Shown here piece after piece: positions 1-5,653 of a stretch of DNA of 7,295 nucleotides. The DNA is taken from assembly GCA_015492195.1 (NCBI GenBank), contig WGFP01000209.1, positions 1 to 7,295 of the forward strand. Reading direction: 5' to 3'. The position numbers and the translations under genes are program-made. This stretch comes from Acidiferrobacterales bacterium (lineage in GTDB: Bacteria > Pseudomonadota > Gammaproteobacteria > Acidiferrobacterales > Sulfurifustaceae). Position 1 is the stretch's first letter, and every line of letters starts with the position of its first letter. Below the pieces are notes generated by a model that had not been told where the DNA came from, made no database searches, and worked only from the letters and a program-made list of their open reading frames with translations.

Positions 1-33
1 CCAAACTCGACTTTATCAGTCGTAATATCCTGG

Positions 34-138
34 TAGCGAGTAGCAAGTAATTCTAATTCAGTAGCGGGGAGGTAAATGGACAAATCGTTCGGAGTTTAGT
101 CAACTAGCCACTCGAAACTAGCTACTCGCTACTAGACA
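34..138. repeat. Degenerate heptamer repeat arrays upstream of anmK
   Basis: Seven-base units kept in register occur in two opposite orientations. At 34-47 there are TAGCGAG and TAGCAAG, followed in phase by two diverged units and TAGCGGG at 62-68. At 104-138 five back-to-back units read CTAGCCA, CTCGAAA, CTAGCTA, CTCGCTA and CTAGACA, which are reverse complements of the same consensus (about TAGCRAG). The segments 33-44 and 121-132 are perfect 12-base inverted complements, so the region could fold or cruciform. The second array stops two bases before the anmK start codon and occupies the place where a ribosome binding site would be expected. A related array lies downstream of anmK. Function is unknown. 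Confidence 0.75.
76..99 (+). CDS. Possible 7-codon leader ORF ahead of anmK
   Basis: A strong Shine-Dalgarno-like GGGGAGG at 66-72 is followed three bases later by ATG and a seven-codon reading frame (MDKSFGV, stop TAG at 97-99). It is not in frame with anmK. It may be chance, or the remnant of an older translation start region displaced by the repeat array at 104-138. It is listed because it is the only good ribosome binding site upstream of anmK. The spacing to its ATG is shorter than ideal and no homology can be judged for seven residues. Confidence 0.13.
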   Translation: MDKSFGV

Positions 139-140
139 CT

Positions 141-1250
141 ATGTATTACATCGGCCTCATGTCGGGAACCAGCGTCGACGGCATTGACGCCGTAGTGGTT
201 TCCATCCCCGCTGAGAATAAACTCTCCATCAAGGCGACGTACCATCATCCCTTTAAACCGCAACTGCGGGAACAAATTCATTCATTGATCCAGGCGGGTG
301 ACGGCGAGCCCGAACGTATCAATGAACTGGATATCGCATTGGGGAAGCGCTTTGGCGAGGCGGCGAATGAGGTGCTCAAGCTGACCGGCCTGGACAAGAA
401 AGCCATTCGCGCCATCGGCAGCCACGGGCAGACCCTGTATCACCGCCCCAACGCCCGCACCCCGTTCAGCCTGCAAGTGGGCAAGCCTTCCATCATCGCG
501 CAACGGACGGGCATCACCACGGTGGCGGATTTCCGTACCCGGGACATCGCCGCCGGCGGGCAGGGCGCGCCGCTGGCACCGGCGTTTCACCAATGGATGT
601 TTCACTCACCGAAACACGACCGCGTCATCATCAACATCGGCGGCATCGCCAACATCAGCTATCTTCCCAAAGATACACATCAACCCGTGATCGGCTTTGA
701 CACCGGCCCCGGCAATACCCTGCTCGATCAATGGATCGGCCGGCATCTCGGGCAAACCCATGACGAGGACGGCCGCTGGGCGGCGAGCGGTAAATCCTCG
801 CAAGACCTTCTTGAGCGCCTGCTCGTCGATCCCTACTTTCACGCCGCGCCGCCCAAAAGCACCGGGCGCGAACATTTCAACCTCGCCTGGCTGGACGAGC
901 ACTTGGCGCATTGCAATCCGATACCTCCCGCCGAGGACGTGCAGGCAACGCTGCTGCAACTCACCGCGCGCTCCATCGCCGCGGCCATCCAGCGTCACTT
1001 CCCTCAAGCGAGCGAGGCCTATGTGTGCGGCGGCGGCGGCCACAACCGGGAAATGATGGCCGTCCTGGCCGACAAGCTTTCACCCATCCCGCTCGCCACC
1101 ACGGAGCGCTTGGGCATTTCCCCGGACTGGGTGGAGGCCGCGGCCTTCGCCTGGCTGGCCCATCAAACCCTCGAAGGAAAGCCGGGGAACCTGCCAAGCG
1201 TCACCGGTGCTAAACATGCGGTGGTTTTGGGGGAGATATATAAAGCTTAA
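141..1250 (+). CDS. anmK: Anhydro-N-acetylmuramic acid kinase
   Basis: This cytoplasmic kinase of peptidoglycan recycling converts 1,6-anhydro-MurNAc, recovered from wall turnover, to MurNAc-6-phosphate while hydrolysing the anhydro ring. The protein is 369 aa, normal for AnmK, and belongs to the sugar kinase/Hsp70/actin fold. Visible motifs are the N-terminal phosphate loop IGLMSGTSVDG (residues 4-14), GSHGQT (93-98), the run TTVADFRTRDIAAGGQGAPL (126-145), INIGGIANIS (164-173) and GFDTGPGN (185-192). Asp187 in the last motif corresponds to the catalytic aspartate known in the family. A glycine-rich VCGGGGHN lies near the C-terminus. The start at 141 puts the phosphate loop at the usual distance from Met1, yet no Shine-Dalgarno sequence precedes it, only heptamer repeats. 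The gene converges on erpA across a two-way terminator. This anmK-erpA neighbourhood is conserved in Pseudomonas-like genomes. Confidence 0.97.
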   Translation: MYYIGLMSGTSVDGIDAVVVSIPAENKLSIKATYHHPFKPQLREQIHSLIQAGDGEPERINELDIALGKRFGEAANEVLKLTGLDKKAIRAIGSHGQTLYHRPNARTPFSLQVGKPSIIAQRTGITTVADFRTRDIAAGGQGAPLAPAFHQWMFHSPKHDRVIINIGGIANISYLPKDTHQPVIGFDTGPGNTLLDQWIGRHLGQTHDEDGRWAASGKSSQDLLERLLVDPYFHAAPPKSTGREHFNLAWLDEHLAHCNPIPPAEDVQATLLQLTARSIAAAIQRHFPQASEAYVCGGGGHNREMMAVLADKLSPIPLATTERLGISPDWVEAAAFAWLAHQTLEGKPGNLPSVTGAKHAVVLGEIYKA

Positions 1251-1257
1251 AATCCAG

Positions 1258-1349
1258 TGGCAAGTTTCAAATAGCGAGTAGCAAGAAAAAGAAAAGGAGG
1301 CGTATGCCTCCTTTTCTTTTTCTTGCTACTTGTATCTTGCTACTTATGC
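1258..1349. repeat. Heptamer repeat array between anmK and erpA
   Basis: The same seven-base repeat seen upstream of anmK recurs here in register. On the left are TGGCAAG, TTTCAAA, TAGCGAG and TAGCAAG (1258-1285). On the right, in inverse orientation, are CTTGCTA, CTTGTAT, CTTGCTA and CTTATGC (1322-1349). The last unit runs into the erpA stop codon (TTA at 1344-1346 on the plus strand), and the first begins seven bases after the anmK stop. The two halves flank, and extend, the stem of the terminator. The array fills essentially the whole intergenic space. Confidence 0.75.
1279..1328. terminator. Bidirectional intrinsic terminator between anmK and erpA
   Basis: A perfect 23-bp inverted repeat pairs 1279-1301 with 1306-1328 around a GTAT loop. 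The loop-proximal core is GGAGGC/GCCTCC. Below it lie purine- and pyrimidine-rich arms containing AAAAAGAAAA and TTTTCTTTTT, and the outermost seven pairs are one heptamer repeat unit on each side. The placement between two convergent genes and the symmetrical A/T arms fit termination from both directions. The T-run lies inside the stem rather than after it, so the working hairpin is probably just the GC core with the lower arm acting as the U-tract. Confidence 0.8.
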
Positions 1350-1697
1350 AGAAAACGACGACCCGCAGCCGCAGGTGGTTTTGGCGTTCGGGTTCTTGAT
1401 CACAAACTGAGAACCCTGTAACCCCTCCTGGTAATCGATTTCGGCGCCGGCAAGGTATTGGAAGCTCAAGGGGTCGATCAGCATGGTCACGCCGTCCTTG
1501 ACCACCTTGGTGTCGTCCTCGTTGGCGTTTTCCTCGAAGGTGAACCCATATTGGAACCCGGAGCATCCGCCCCCTGAGACAAAGACGCGCAGCATCAGAT
1601 TGGGATTTTTCTCCTCGGCGATTAATTCCTTGACCTTGCCCACCGCGCTGTCGGTAAACACCAGCGGGGTCGGCATTTCAGGCATGGCGTCACTCAT
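1344..1697 (-). CDS. erpA: Iron-sulfur cluster insertion protein ErpA (A-type carrier)
   Basis: This small cytosolic carrier takes [Fe-S] clusters from the assembly scaffold and passes them to apo-enzymes. In E. coli ErpA is needed for maturation of isoprenoid-synthesis enzymes. The protein is 117 aa, close to the 114 aa of the E. coli protein. The three cluster-binding cysteines of the HesB/IscA fold are present: Cys45 in SGGGCSGFQY and Cys109 and Cys111 in the C-terminal TCGCGSSF. I chose ATG at 1697 because GGAGG (plus coordinates 1704-1708) sits six bases upstream. A longer reading from TTG at 1712 would place that site inside the gene. It follows the bactofilin gene after 69 bp on the same strand and is probably the last gene of that operon, ending at the two-way terminator shared with anmK. 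Confidence 0.95.
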   Translation of the reverse strand: MSDAMPEMPTPLVFTDSAVGKVKELIAEEKNPNLMLRVFVSGGGCSGFQYGFTFEENANEDDTKVVKDGVTMLIDPLSFQYLAGAEIDYQEGLQGSQFVIKNPNAKTTCGCGSSFSA

Positions 1698-1766
1698 TGA
1701 AAACCTCCACAAAACTTTTAAGCAATATCGAAATTATCCGATTCTTGACTGGAAAGATCAACAATT

Positions 1767-2213
1767 TTAGCCGTCGGTGTCCGCGCCGGCCCCTCCCACC
1801 GGTTTGAGTCTCGTCACCGCACCCTTGTCTTTGTCGGCCTCGGCGGCTTCCCGTACCAGATTACCGTTGATGACCGCTCCCATGGCCATCTCGATCATCC
1901 GGTAGTACACATCTCCTGTGATCTCGGCCCTGGCTTGAAGCTCAATGCGCCCCGAGGCGCGCACGTTACCCTTGATTTTGCCGTTAATGATGACATGCGG
2001 CACCGTGACATTGCCGACCACCGTTGCGTTTTCGCTCAAGACCAGGGTGCTGTTGCCGCCCTCTTTGGCCGTGATGTTGCCCTTGATCTTGCCGTCGATG
2101 CGCAGCCCGCCGGTAAAGGTGATGTCTCCCTTCAGCTCGGTTTTCTCCCCGATAAGCGTGTCGATGGTGTTACAGGGCTTCTCATCCGCCCCTTTTCCTA
2201 AATTGCTTAACAT
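1767..2213 (-). CDS. Bactofilin (polymer-forming cytoskeletal protein)
   Basis: Bactofilins self-assemble without nucleotide into filaments or membrane-bound patches that organise cell shape, wall synthesis or polar structures. This 148-aa protein shows the DUF583/bactofilin core from about residue 15 to 120: a right-handed beta-helix made of short beta-rungs with recurring glycines, for example LKGDITFTGGLRIDGKIKGN (27-46), GNVTV (67-71), INGKIKGNV (76-84) and INGNLV (115-120). Short polar tails flank the core, the C-terminal one being rich in Ala, Gly and charged residues. There is no transmembrane segment. The N-terminal MLSNLGKG, a few hydrophobic residues plus lysine, could help membrane contact (inference). 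ATG at 2213 has GGAGGG (2221-2226) seven bases upstream. It sits between erpA and a membrane coiled-coil gene that might be its anchor or partner. Confidence 0.93.
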   Translation of the reverse strand: MLSNLGKGADEKPCNTIDTLIGEKTELKGDITFTGGLRIDGKIKGNITAKEGGNSTLVLSENATVVGNVTVPHVIINGKIKGNVRASGRIELQARAEITGDVYYRMIEMAMGAVINGNLVREAAEADKDKGAVTRLKPVGGAGADTDG

Positions 2214-2278
2214 AACATTACCCTCCGTTTATCCGATCTTCGGCTGCCTCCGTCTACGCCGCCTTGATCGCTTAAGTG

Positions 2279-2306
2279 TTGGCCCACGCTTCAAACCTTG
2301 GGCCAA
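2279..2306 (-). other. Hairpin spanning the 3' end of the DUF6776-type gene
   Basis: TTGGCCCA at 2279-2286 pairs perfectly with TGGGCCAA at 2299-2306, leaving a 12-base loop that contains the stop codon of the upstream gene (2291-2293). There is no T-run after it on the minus strand, so it is unlikely to be a full intrinsic terminator. It may slow read-through or stabilise the mRNA between this gene and the bactofilin gene. Confidence 0.3.
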
Positions 2307-3007
2307 GCATAGGTTTCCTCGACGGTTTTCCGTCCCCCCGCCGTTGTCACGCGTACCGTAACCTGTCGAGGTTCAAAATCCCGCGGCAGCTCGAGCTTAC
2401 CCTGAATGTCCTGAAAGTATTTGAAATTTACTCTTATCCTTTTCTGGGTTCCGGTAGGAAAATTAAGCACCGTATTCCGCCCGGCCTGCATTCCGCTGAT
2501 CTGAATGCGGGCCGAACCGCGGATCGGCCGATCGTGCTTCAACGCCTGAACCAGCACCAGCTTGTACCGATACTGGTTACTGCTGTCTCCCGGCTCAATG
2601 GAAAGACTCTGAATACGCAAGCCGCCTTTTTTATCCGCCGGTGAAATGATGTTGCGGTAAAAATTAAGCTCCTCCCGCAGTTTGACGATTTCCTGGGCGG
2701 ATGCCTTGAGCGAATTATCCAGTTCCTGATAGGCGGTCTGGTCCATCTGCAAGCTGCGCTGCGCCCGCGCCAGGGCCTCGCGGAGTTCCCGGTTCTCGGC
2801 CTTTACCTTCTCGATCTCGCTTTGCAGCTGCTCCCGGTAGCGCGTGGCGGACAGGCGATCAAACCCCGCCATGCTTGAACCATAGTTGTAAATCCAACCG
2901 GCGGTAAGGAGCAGCAGGGCACCGCCAACCGCGGCGATCACAAGCTTGATGCGGGGCGATACCCGCGGTTTGACCACCAATTCACCGGTCTTGTTTCGGT
3001 TGAACAT
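2291..3007 (-). CDS. Membrane-anchored coiled-coil protein, DUF6776 type
   Basis: The biochemical function is not known. The 238-aa protein has a basic N-terminus (residues 1-21), one hydrophobic membrane segment (about 20-41, VIAAVGGALLLLTAGWIY), a long heptad-type helix rich in Glu, Arg, Leu and Gln (about 56-118, predicted coiled coil), and a C-terminal domain (about 127-236) that looks beta-rich with alternating hydrophobic residues such as VRVNFKYF-like and VTVRVTT strands. The topology is probably N-in with the coiled coil and C-terminal domain in the periplasm. ATG at 3007 has GAGG (3015-3018) seven bases upstream. I recall a protein of this design between argC and a bactofilin gene in Pseudomonas, where the family is called DUF6776. 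Its position suggests it anchors or senses for the bactofilin, which is inference. The family assignment is from memory of architecture and synteny. Confidence 0.82.
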   Translation of the reverse strand: MFNRNKTGELVVKPRVSPRIKLVIAAVGGALLLLTAGWIYNYGSSMAGFDRLSATRYREQLQSEIEKVKAENRELREALARAQRSLQMDQTAYQELDNSLKASAQEIVKLREELNFYRNIISPADKKGGLRIQSLSIEPGDSSNQYRYKLVLVQALKHDRPIRGSARIQISGMQAGRNTVLNFPTGTQKRIRVNFKYFQDIQGKLELPRDFEPRQVTVRVTTAGGRKTVEETYAWPKV

Positions 3008-3069
3008 CTGTACGCCTCAGGAGCTGCTCTCGACTGCCGGCCTGTGTGCGCACGGCAGAGGTATTCCTA

Positions 3070-3097
3070 ATTATAGCGACCCAAAAGGAGCTAACAA
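3070..3097 (-). promoter_or_regulatory. Sigma70-type promoter for the DUF6776-bactofilin-erpA operon
   Basis: On the minus strand a perfect -10 TATAAT (plus coordinates 3070-3075) lies 16 bases after a -35-like TTGTTA (3092-3097), which matches the TTGACA consensus at four of six positions. Transcription would start near 3063, giving a leader of about 55 nt. That leader contains a possible hairpin (CTGCCG at 3034-3039 with CGGCAG at 3053-3058) just ahead of the ribosome binding site. The promoter lies within the 116-bp gap after argC, so the downstream three genes can be transcribed independently of argC. Confidence 0.6.
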
Positions 3098-3123
3098 TCA
3101 AGGGAGCGCGGTGATTCCAGACA

Positions 3124-4155
3124 TCACGGCCACAGGGCCGGGTGGCCGAGCCCGACGCGCTCGTCCAGCCCGAACAGGAGATTCATGTTTTGGATCGCCT
3201 GACCGGCGGCGCCTTTAACCAGATTGTCGATCACCGACAGCACCACCACGGTATCGCCGCCGTGCGGACGGTGCAACGCGAGGCGGCAGACATTGGCGCC
3301 GCGGACCGAGCGCGTCTCGGGATGGCTGCCCGCGGGCAGGACATCCACGAACGGCTCTTTGGCGTAGCGTTTCTCGAAAAGCGCCTGAAGGTCCGCGTCC
3401 TGCTTCGTGAGCCGCGCATACAGCGTGGCGTGGATGCCGCGAATCATGGGCGCCAGATGCGGGACGAAGGTGAGCCCGACGGATTCGCCCGTGGCCTCCG
3501 CCAATCCCTGACAAATCTCCGGCCAGTGGCGGTGCCCCGGGACCCCGTAGGCCTTGAAATTATCCGACGCCTCGGAAAAAAGCGTCTCCACCCTGGCCCC
3601 GCGGCCGGCGCCGCTGACGCCGGACTTGGCATCGGCGATAAGCTGTGCAGGATCGACCAGGCCCTCTTCGAGCAGCGGCAGGAAACCGAGCTGCACCGCC
3701 GTGGGGTAACAGCCGGGATTGGCGATCAGGCGGGCCTTGCGGATCTTGTCGCGGTTAACCTCGGGCAGGCCGTAAACGGCCTCGGCGAGCAATTCCGGGC
3801 AGGCGTGCGGCATGCCGTACCATTGTTCCCATACCTTTTCGTCCTTCAGGCGGAAATCAGCGGCGAGATCAATGAGCTTCGCGCCGCCGTCCAACAGGGC
3901 GCGGGCGTGCTGCATCGCCACGCCGTTGGGCGTGGCAGTGAATACCACGTCGCAATCTGAGAGCGTTTTGTGTCCCGGCTCCATGAACGCTAGGTCTATC
4001 TGGCCGTGAAGGCCGGGAAACAACTCGGACACCTGCCTGCCCGCCTCACTCCGCGAAGTGATCACCTTCAAATCCACGCCGGGATGCACGGCAAGCAGAC
4101 GCAGGAGCTCCGCACCCGTGTAACCCGTTCCGCCGATAATGCCGACTTTGATCAT
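3124..4155 (-). CDS. argC: N-acetyl-gamma-glutamyl-phosphate reductase
   Basis: ArgC carries out the third step of arginine biosynthesis, the NADPH-dependent reduction of N-acetylglutamyl-5-phosphate to N-acetylglutamate-5-semialdehyde in the cytoplasm. From ATG at 4155 the protein is 343 aa, typical of the long bacterial type. The Rossmann nucleotide-binding loop VGIIGGTGYTGAELLRLL (residues 4-21) begins right after MIK, the usual arrangement, so I prefer this start over ATG at 4167 four codons earlier. The active-site motif ANPGCYPTA (145-153) carries the catalytic Cys149. Other family stretches are FTATPNGVA (72-80), LIDLAADFRL (94-103), GVSGAGRGA and the C-terminal NLVKGAAGQAIQNMNLLFGL. 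No clear Shine-Dalgarno site precedes either start. It is divergent from the FliB-like gene and followed by the bactofilin operon. Confidence 0.96.
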   Translation of the reverse strand: MIKVGIIGGTGYTGAELLRLLAVHPGVDLKVITSRSEAGRQVSELFPGLHGQIDLAFMEPGHKTLSDCDVVFTATPNGVAMQHARALLDGGAKLIDLAADFRLKDEKVWEQWYGMPHACPELLAEAVYGLPEVNRDKIRKARLIANPGCYPTAVQLGFLPLLEEGLVDPAQLIADAKSGVSGAGRGARVETLFSEASDNFKAYGVPGHRHWPEICQGLAEATGESVGLTFVPHLAPMIRGIHATLYARLTKQDADLQALFEKRYAKEPFVDVLPAGSHPETRSVRGANVCRLALHRPHGGDTVVVLSVIDNLVKGAAGQAIQNMNLLFGLDERVGLGHPALWP

Positions 4156-4183
4156 AATAAATACCATCGCAATAAAGGAACCA

Positions 4184-4192
4184 ATTCTACCA
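4184..4192 (-). promoter_or_regulatory. Extended -10 promoter of argC
   Basis: The minus strand reads TGGTAGAAT (plus coordinates 4184-4192): a TGn extension directly joined to TAGAAT, five of six matches to the -10 consensus. No good -35 is visible 17 bases upstream, which extended -10 promoters tolerate. The start point would be near 4177, about 22 bases before ATG 4155. No arginine-repressor operator could be recognised with confidence. Confidence 0.45.
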
Positions 4193-4285
4193 GATAAGAA
4201 TTATCTCCCATAAAATGCCGATATCACTCAATGTTAGAAGCCAAACCAAGACAAACCAACCCCCCTGATTTTCATGGACGGCCGC

Positions 4286-4294
4286 TGTTACAAT
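4286..4294 (+). promoter_or_regulatory. Extended -10 promoter of the FliB-like gene
   Basis: TGTTACAAT consists of a TGn extension plus TACAAT, five of six matches to the -10 consensus. The -35 region (around 4266-4271) is poor. The predicted start near 4301 lies only about 10 bases before ATG 4311. No Shine-Dalgarno sequence is visible there, so the mRNA would have a very short leader. The rest of the 155-bp divergent region is AT- and C-rich with no clear operator. Confidence 0.4.
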
Positions 4295-4310
4295 TCAGTT
4301 AAACCATATT

Positions 4311-5519
4311 ATGAAAATAGAATACACCCTTCGAGTTTTGGACGAATTCACCTGTCTTGGCGGTGACTGCCCCGATAATTGCTGTACAGACTGGGAGATC
4401 CCAGTCAACCAGGAAATTTATGACAAATGGAAATCCCTTCCCGAGGGAGAAGAAAAACAGCGTATCCTGAACAGTGTGGCGATCACGAACCAAGACGGCC
4501 AACAGGTTATTATGCTGGCCCAAGATCCAGAGAATAGGTGCGTTAATCTCAACTCCGACGGCCTGTGTTCGATTTACGCACATTTGGGTCCCGACTATTT
4601 AGGCACGATCTGCCGAGAATATCCTCGCGTATCTCGGGAAACCGAGACGAAAAGGGTCAATACGGCGAGCCTATCCTGCCCGGAAATTGCCAGACTCGTG
4701 ATCTCCGCCGACACGTCGAGAACTCCGCTTTTTACGACTCCATCAGCTGCCCAAGCCAACGCGCTCTATGCGCCGGATGAGGCCAGCTTCATCAGCGATT
4801 TTCTCGATACGTGGATGAGTGGCACACTCGCACAGCGAAAGTATCCGCTGAACGTTCGCATTTACTATCTGGCCGATATTCTGTGTCGACTGGCGACACT
4901 GTCTGCGCAGGGTGCTTTCGACCCTGCTGCCATGCGGAAGATCTGCAAAGAATACAAACAGGAACTTTTCAGCATCAACCTTGCTGTCAAGAACCGGAAG
5001 TTTAGGCCCGATCCATTTGTCGCCGGCTCCTTTTGGAAGTTTATATACCAAGCGGGACAACGACTTTTCAAGCTCAATGAAAATAGCAACGAAGCAAGGT
5101 CGGGTCTTATTACGACACTGGCAAGTTTAACAGATGAACTGGAAAACCAGTACCATAAAATCTACGAGGAGATATGCGCTCATCGCCAACGGGCGCGCCC
5201 CATGATTCGCGATTTTGATTCGGGATTCGAAAACTATCTTACCGCCCTGTTCAAATATAATGGATTCCCTTGGTACCCCACAGAAGGCAACTATGTGGCA
5301 ACCTTTGTGCGATGCATCATCCCGTTTGCGCTTACCCAATTAATATTATGGGTTAAGGTTGGCGAAGGTGAACGACTGATTCCGCAAACCATCTGGGACG
5401 CAATCTACAAGGTGGAGCGAACGGTCGGACATGGCCCGGGAATTTACAAAGAACTCGGAGAAAACATCACCCTACTGCGTCTCGATAAATATTGTGCTTG
5501 TTTGCTCGATATCTATTGA
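4311..5519 (+). CDS. fliB: FliB-family lysine-N-methylase (flagellin lysine-N-methylase-like)
   Basis: FliB methylates surface lysines of flagellin in Salmonella and depends on an iron-sulfur cluster. The family is defined by conserved cysteines near the N-terminus. This 402-aa protein has the usual full length and shows CLGGDCPDNCCTDW (Cys15, 20, 24, 25), then CVNLNSDGLCSIYAHLG (Cys77, 86), TICREYPR (Cys101) and ASLSCPEIARL (Cys123). Together these eight cysteines match the family pattern closely. The remainder is mostly helical with no signal peptide or membrane segment, so it acts in the cytoplasm. ATG 4311 places the cysteine motif at the usual distance but has no ribosome binding site. 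No flagellar gene lies in the window, so its substrate could be flagellin encoded elsewhere or another surface protein. Codon use is more AT-rich than in argC, which hints at acquisition. The gene symbol is at family level. Confidence 0.85.
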   Translation: MKIEYTLRVLDEFTCLGGDCPDNCCTDWEIPVNQEIYDKWKSLPEGEEKQRILNSVAITNQDGQQVIMLAQDPENRCVNLNSDGLCSIYAHLGPDYLGTICREYPRVSRETETKRVNTASLSCPEIARLVISADTSRTPLFTTPSAAQANALYAPDEASFISDFLDTWMSGTLAQRKYPLNVRIYYLADILCRLATLSAQGAFDPAAMRKICKEYKQELFSINLAVKNRKFRPDPFVAGSFWKFIYQAGQRLFKLNENSNEARSGLITTLASLTDELENQYHKIYEEICAHRQRARPMIRDFDSGFENYLTALFKYNGFPWYPTEGNYVATFVRCIIPFALTQLILWVKVGEGERLIPQTIWDAIYKVERTVGHGPGIYKELGENITLLRLDKYCACLLDIY

Positions 5520-5604
5520 GCCTGTATTGACACAAACGAAAAGCGGCTTGCGGTGACTATAACCATCGAACAATGCCTGTCGCAATTCACGCAATTTAAC
5601 ATAT

Positions 5605-5632
5605 AAAAAAACGGGGCCTTCGGGCCCCGTTT
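5605..5632 (-). terminator. Strong intrinsic terminator, minus-strand polarity
   Basis: AAACGGGGCC (5609-5618) pairs perfectly with GGCCCCGTTT (5623-5632) around a TTCG loop (CGAA on the minus strand). On the minus strand the hairpin runs into seven T residues (plus 5605-5611 are all A). In the plus direction only three T follow before CAAC. It is therefore a textbook terminator for a transcript coming from the right, and at best a weaker one for the FliB-like gene, whose stop codon is about 85 bases to the left. No minus-strand protein gene ends nearby, which is what points to a non-coding transcript. Confidence 0.8.
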
Positions 5633-5653
5633 CAACAAGGTAATGCCTTGTTG
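5633..5653. other. 8-bp perfect hairpin adjacent to the terminator
   Basis: CAACAAGG (5633-5640) and CCTTGTTG (5646-5653) are perfect complements with a TAATG loop. The element abuts the terminator stem with no gap. On the minus strand it forms the penultimate hairpin of the candidate RNA. In the plus direction it would be a second hairpin just after the terminator, followed by a TCTTCTTT pyrimidine run, which could back up termination of the FliB-like gene. Confidence 0.55.

Noticed and set aside
282..1056. Several 100-145-codon frames on both strands within anmK
   Set aside because: All overlap the fully supported anmK frame. Their translations are rich in Arg, Ala and Pro and lack domain features, as expected for shadow frames.
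1698..1712. Upstream TTG start for erpA at 1712
   Set aside because: The GGAGG ribosome binding site at 1704-1708 would then fall inside the coding region. ATG 1697 has ideal spacing and gives the family's normal length.
3142..3960. A 272-codon plus-strand reading frame opposite argC
   Set aside because: It lies wholly antisense to argC, whose motifs and catalytic cysteine are clear. Long antisense frames are expected in GC-rich genes, and the translation shows no family features.
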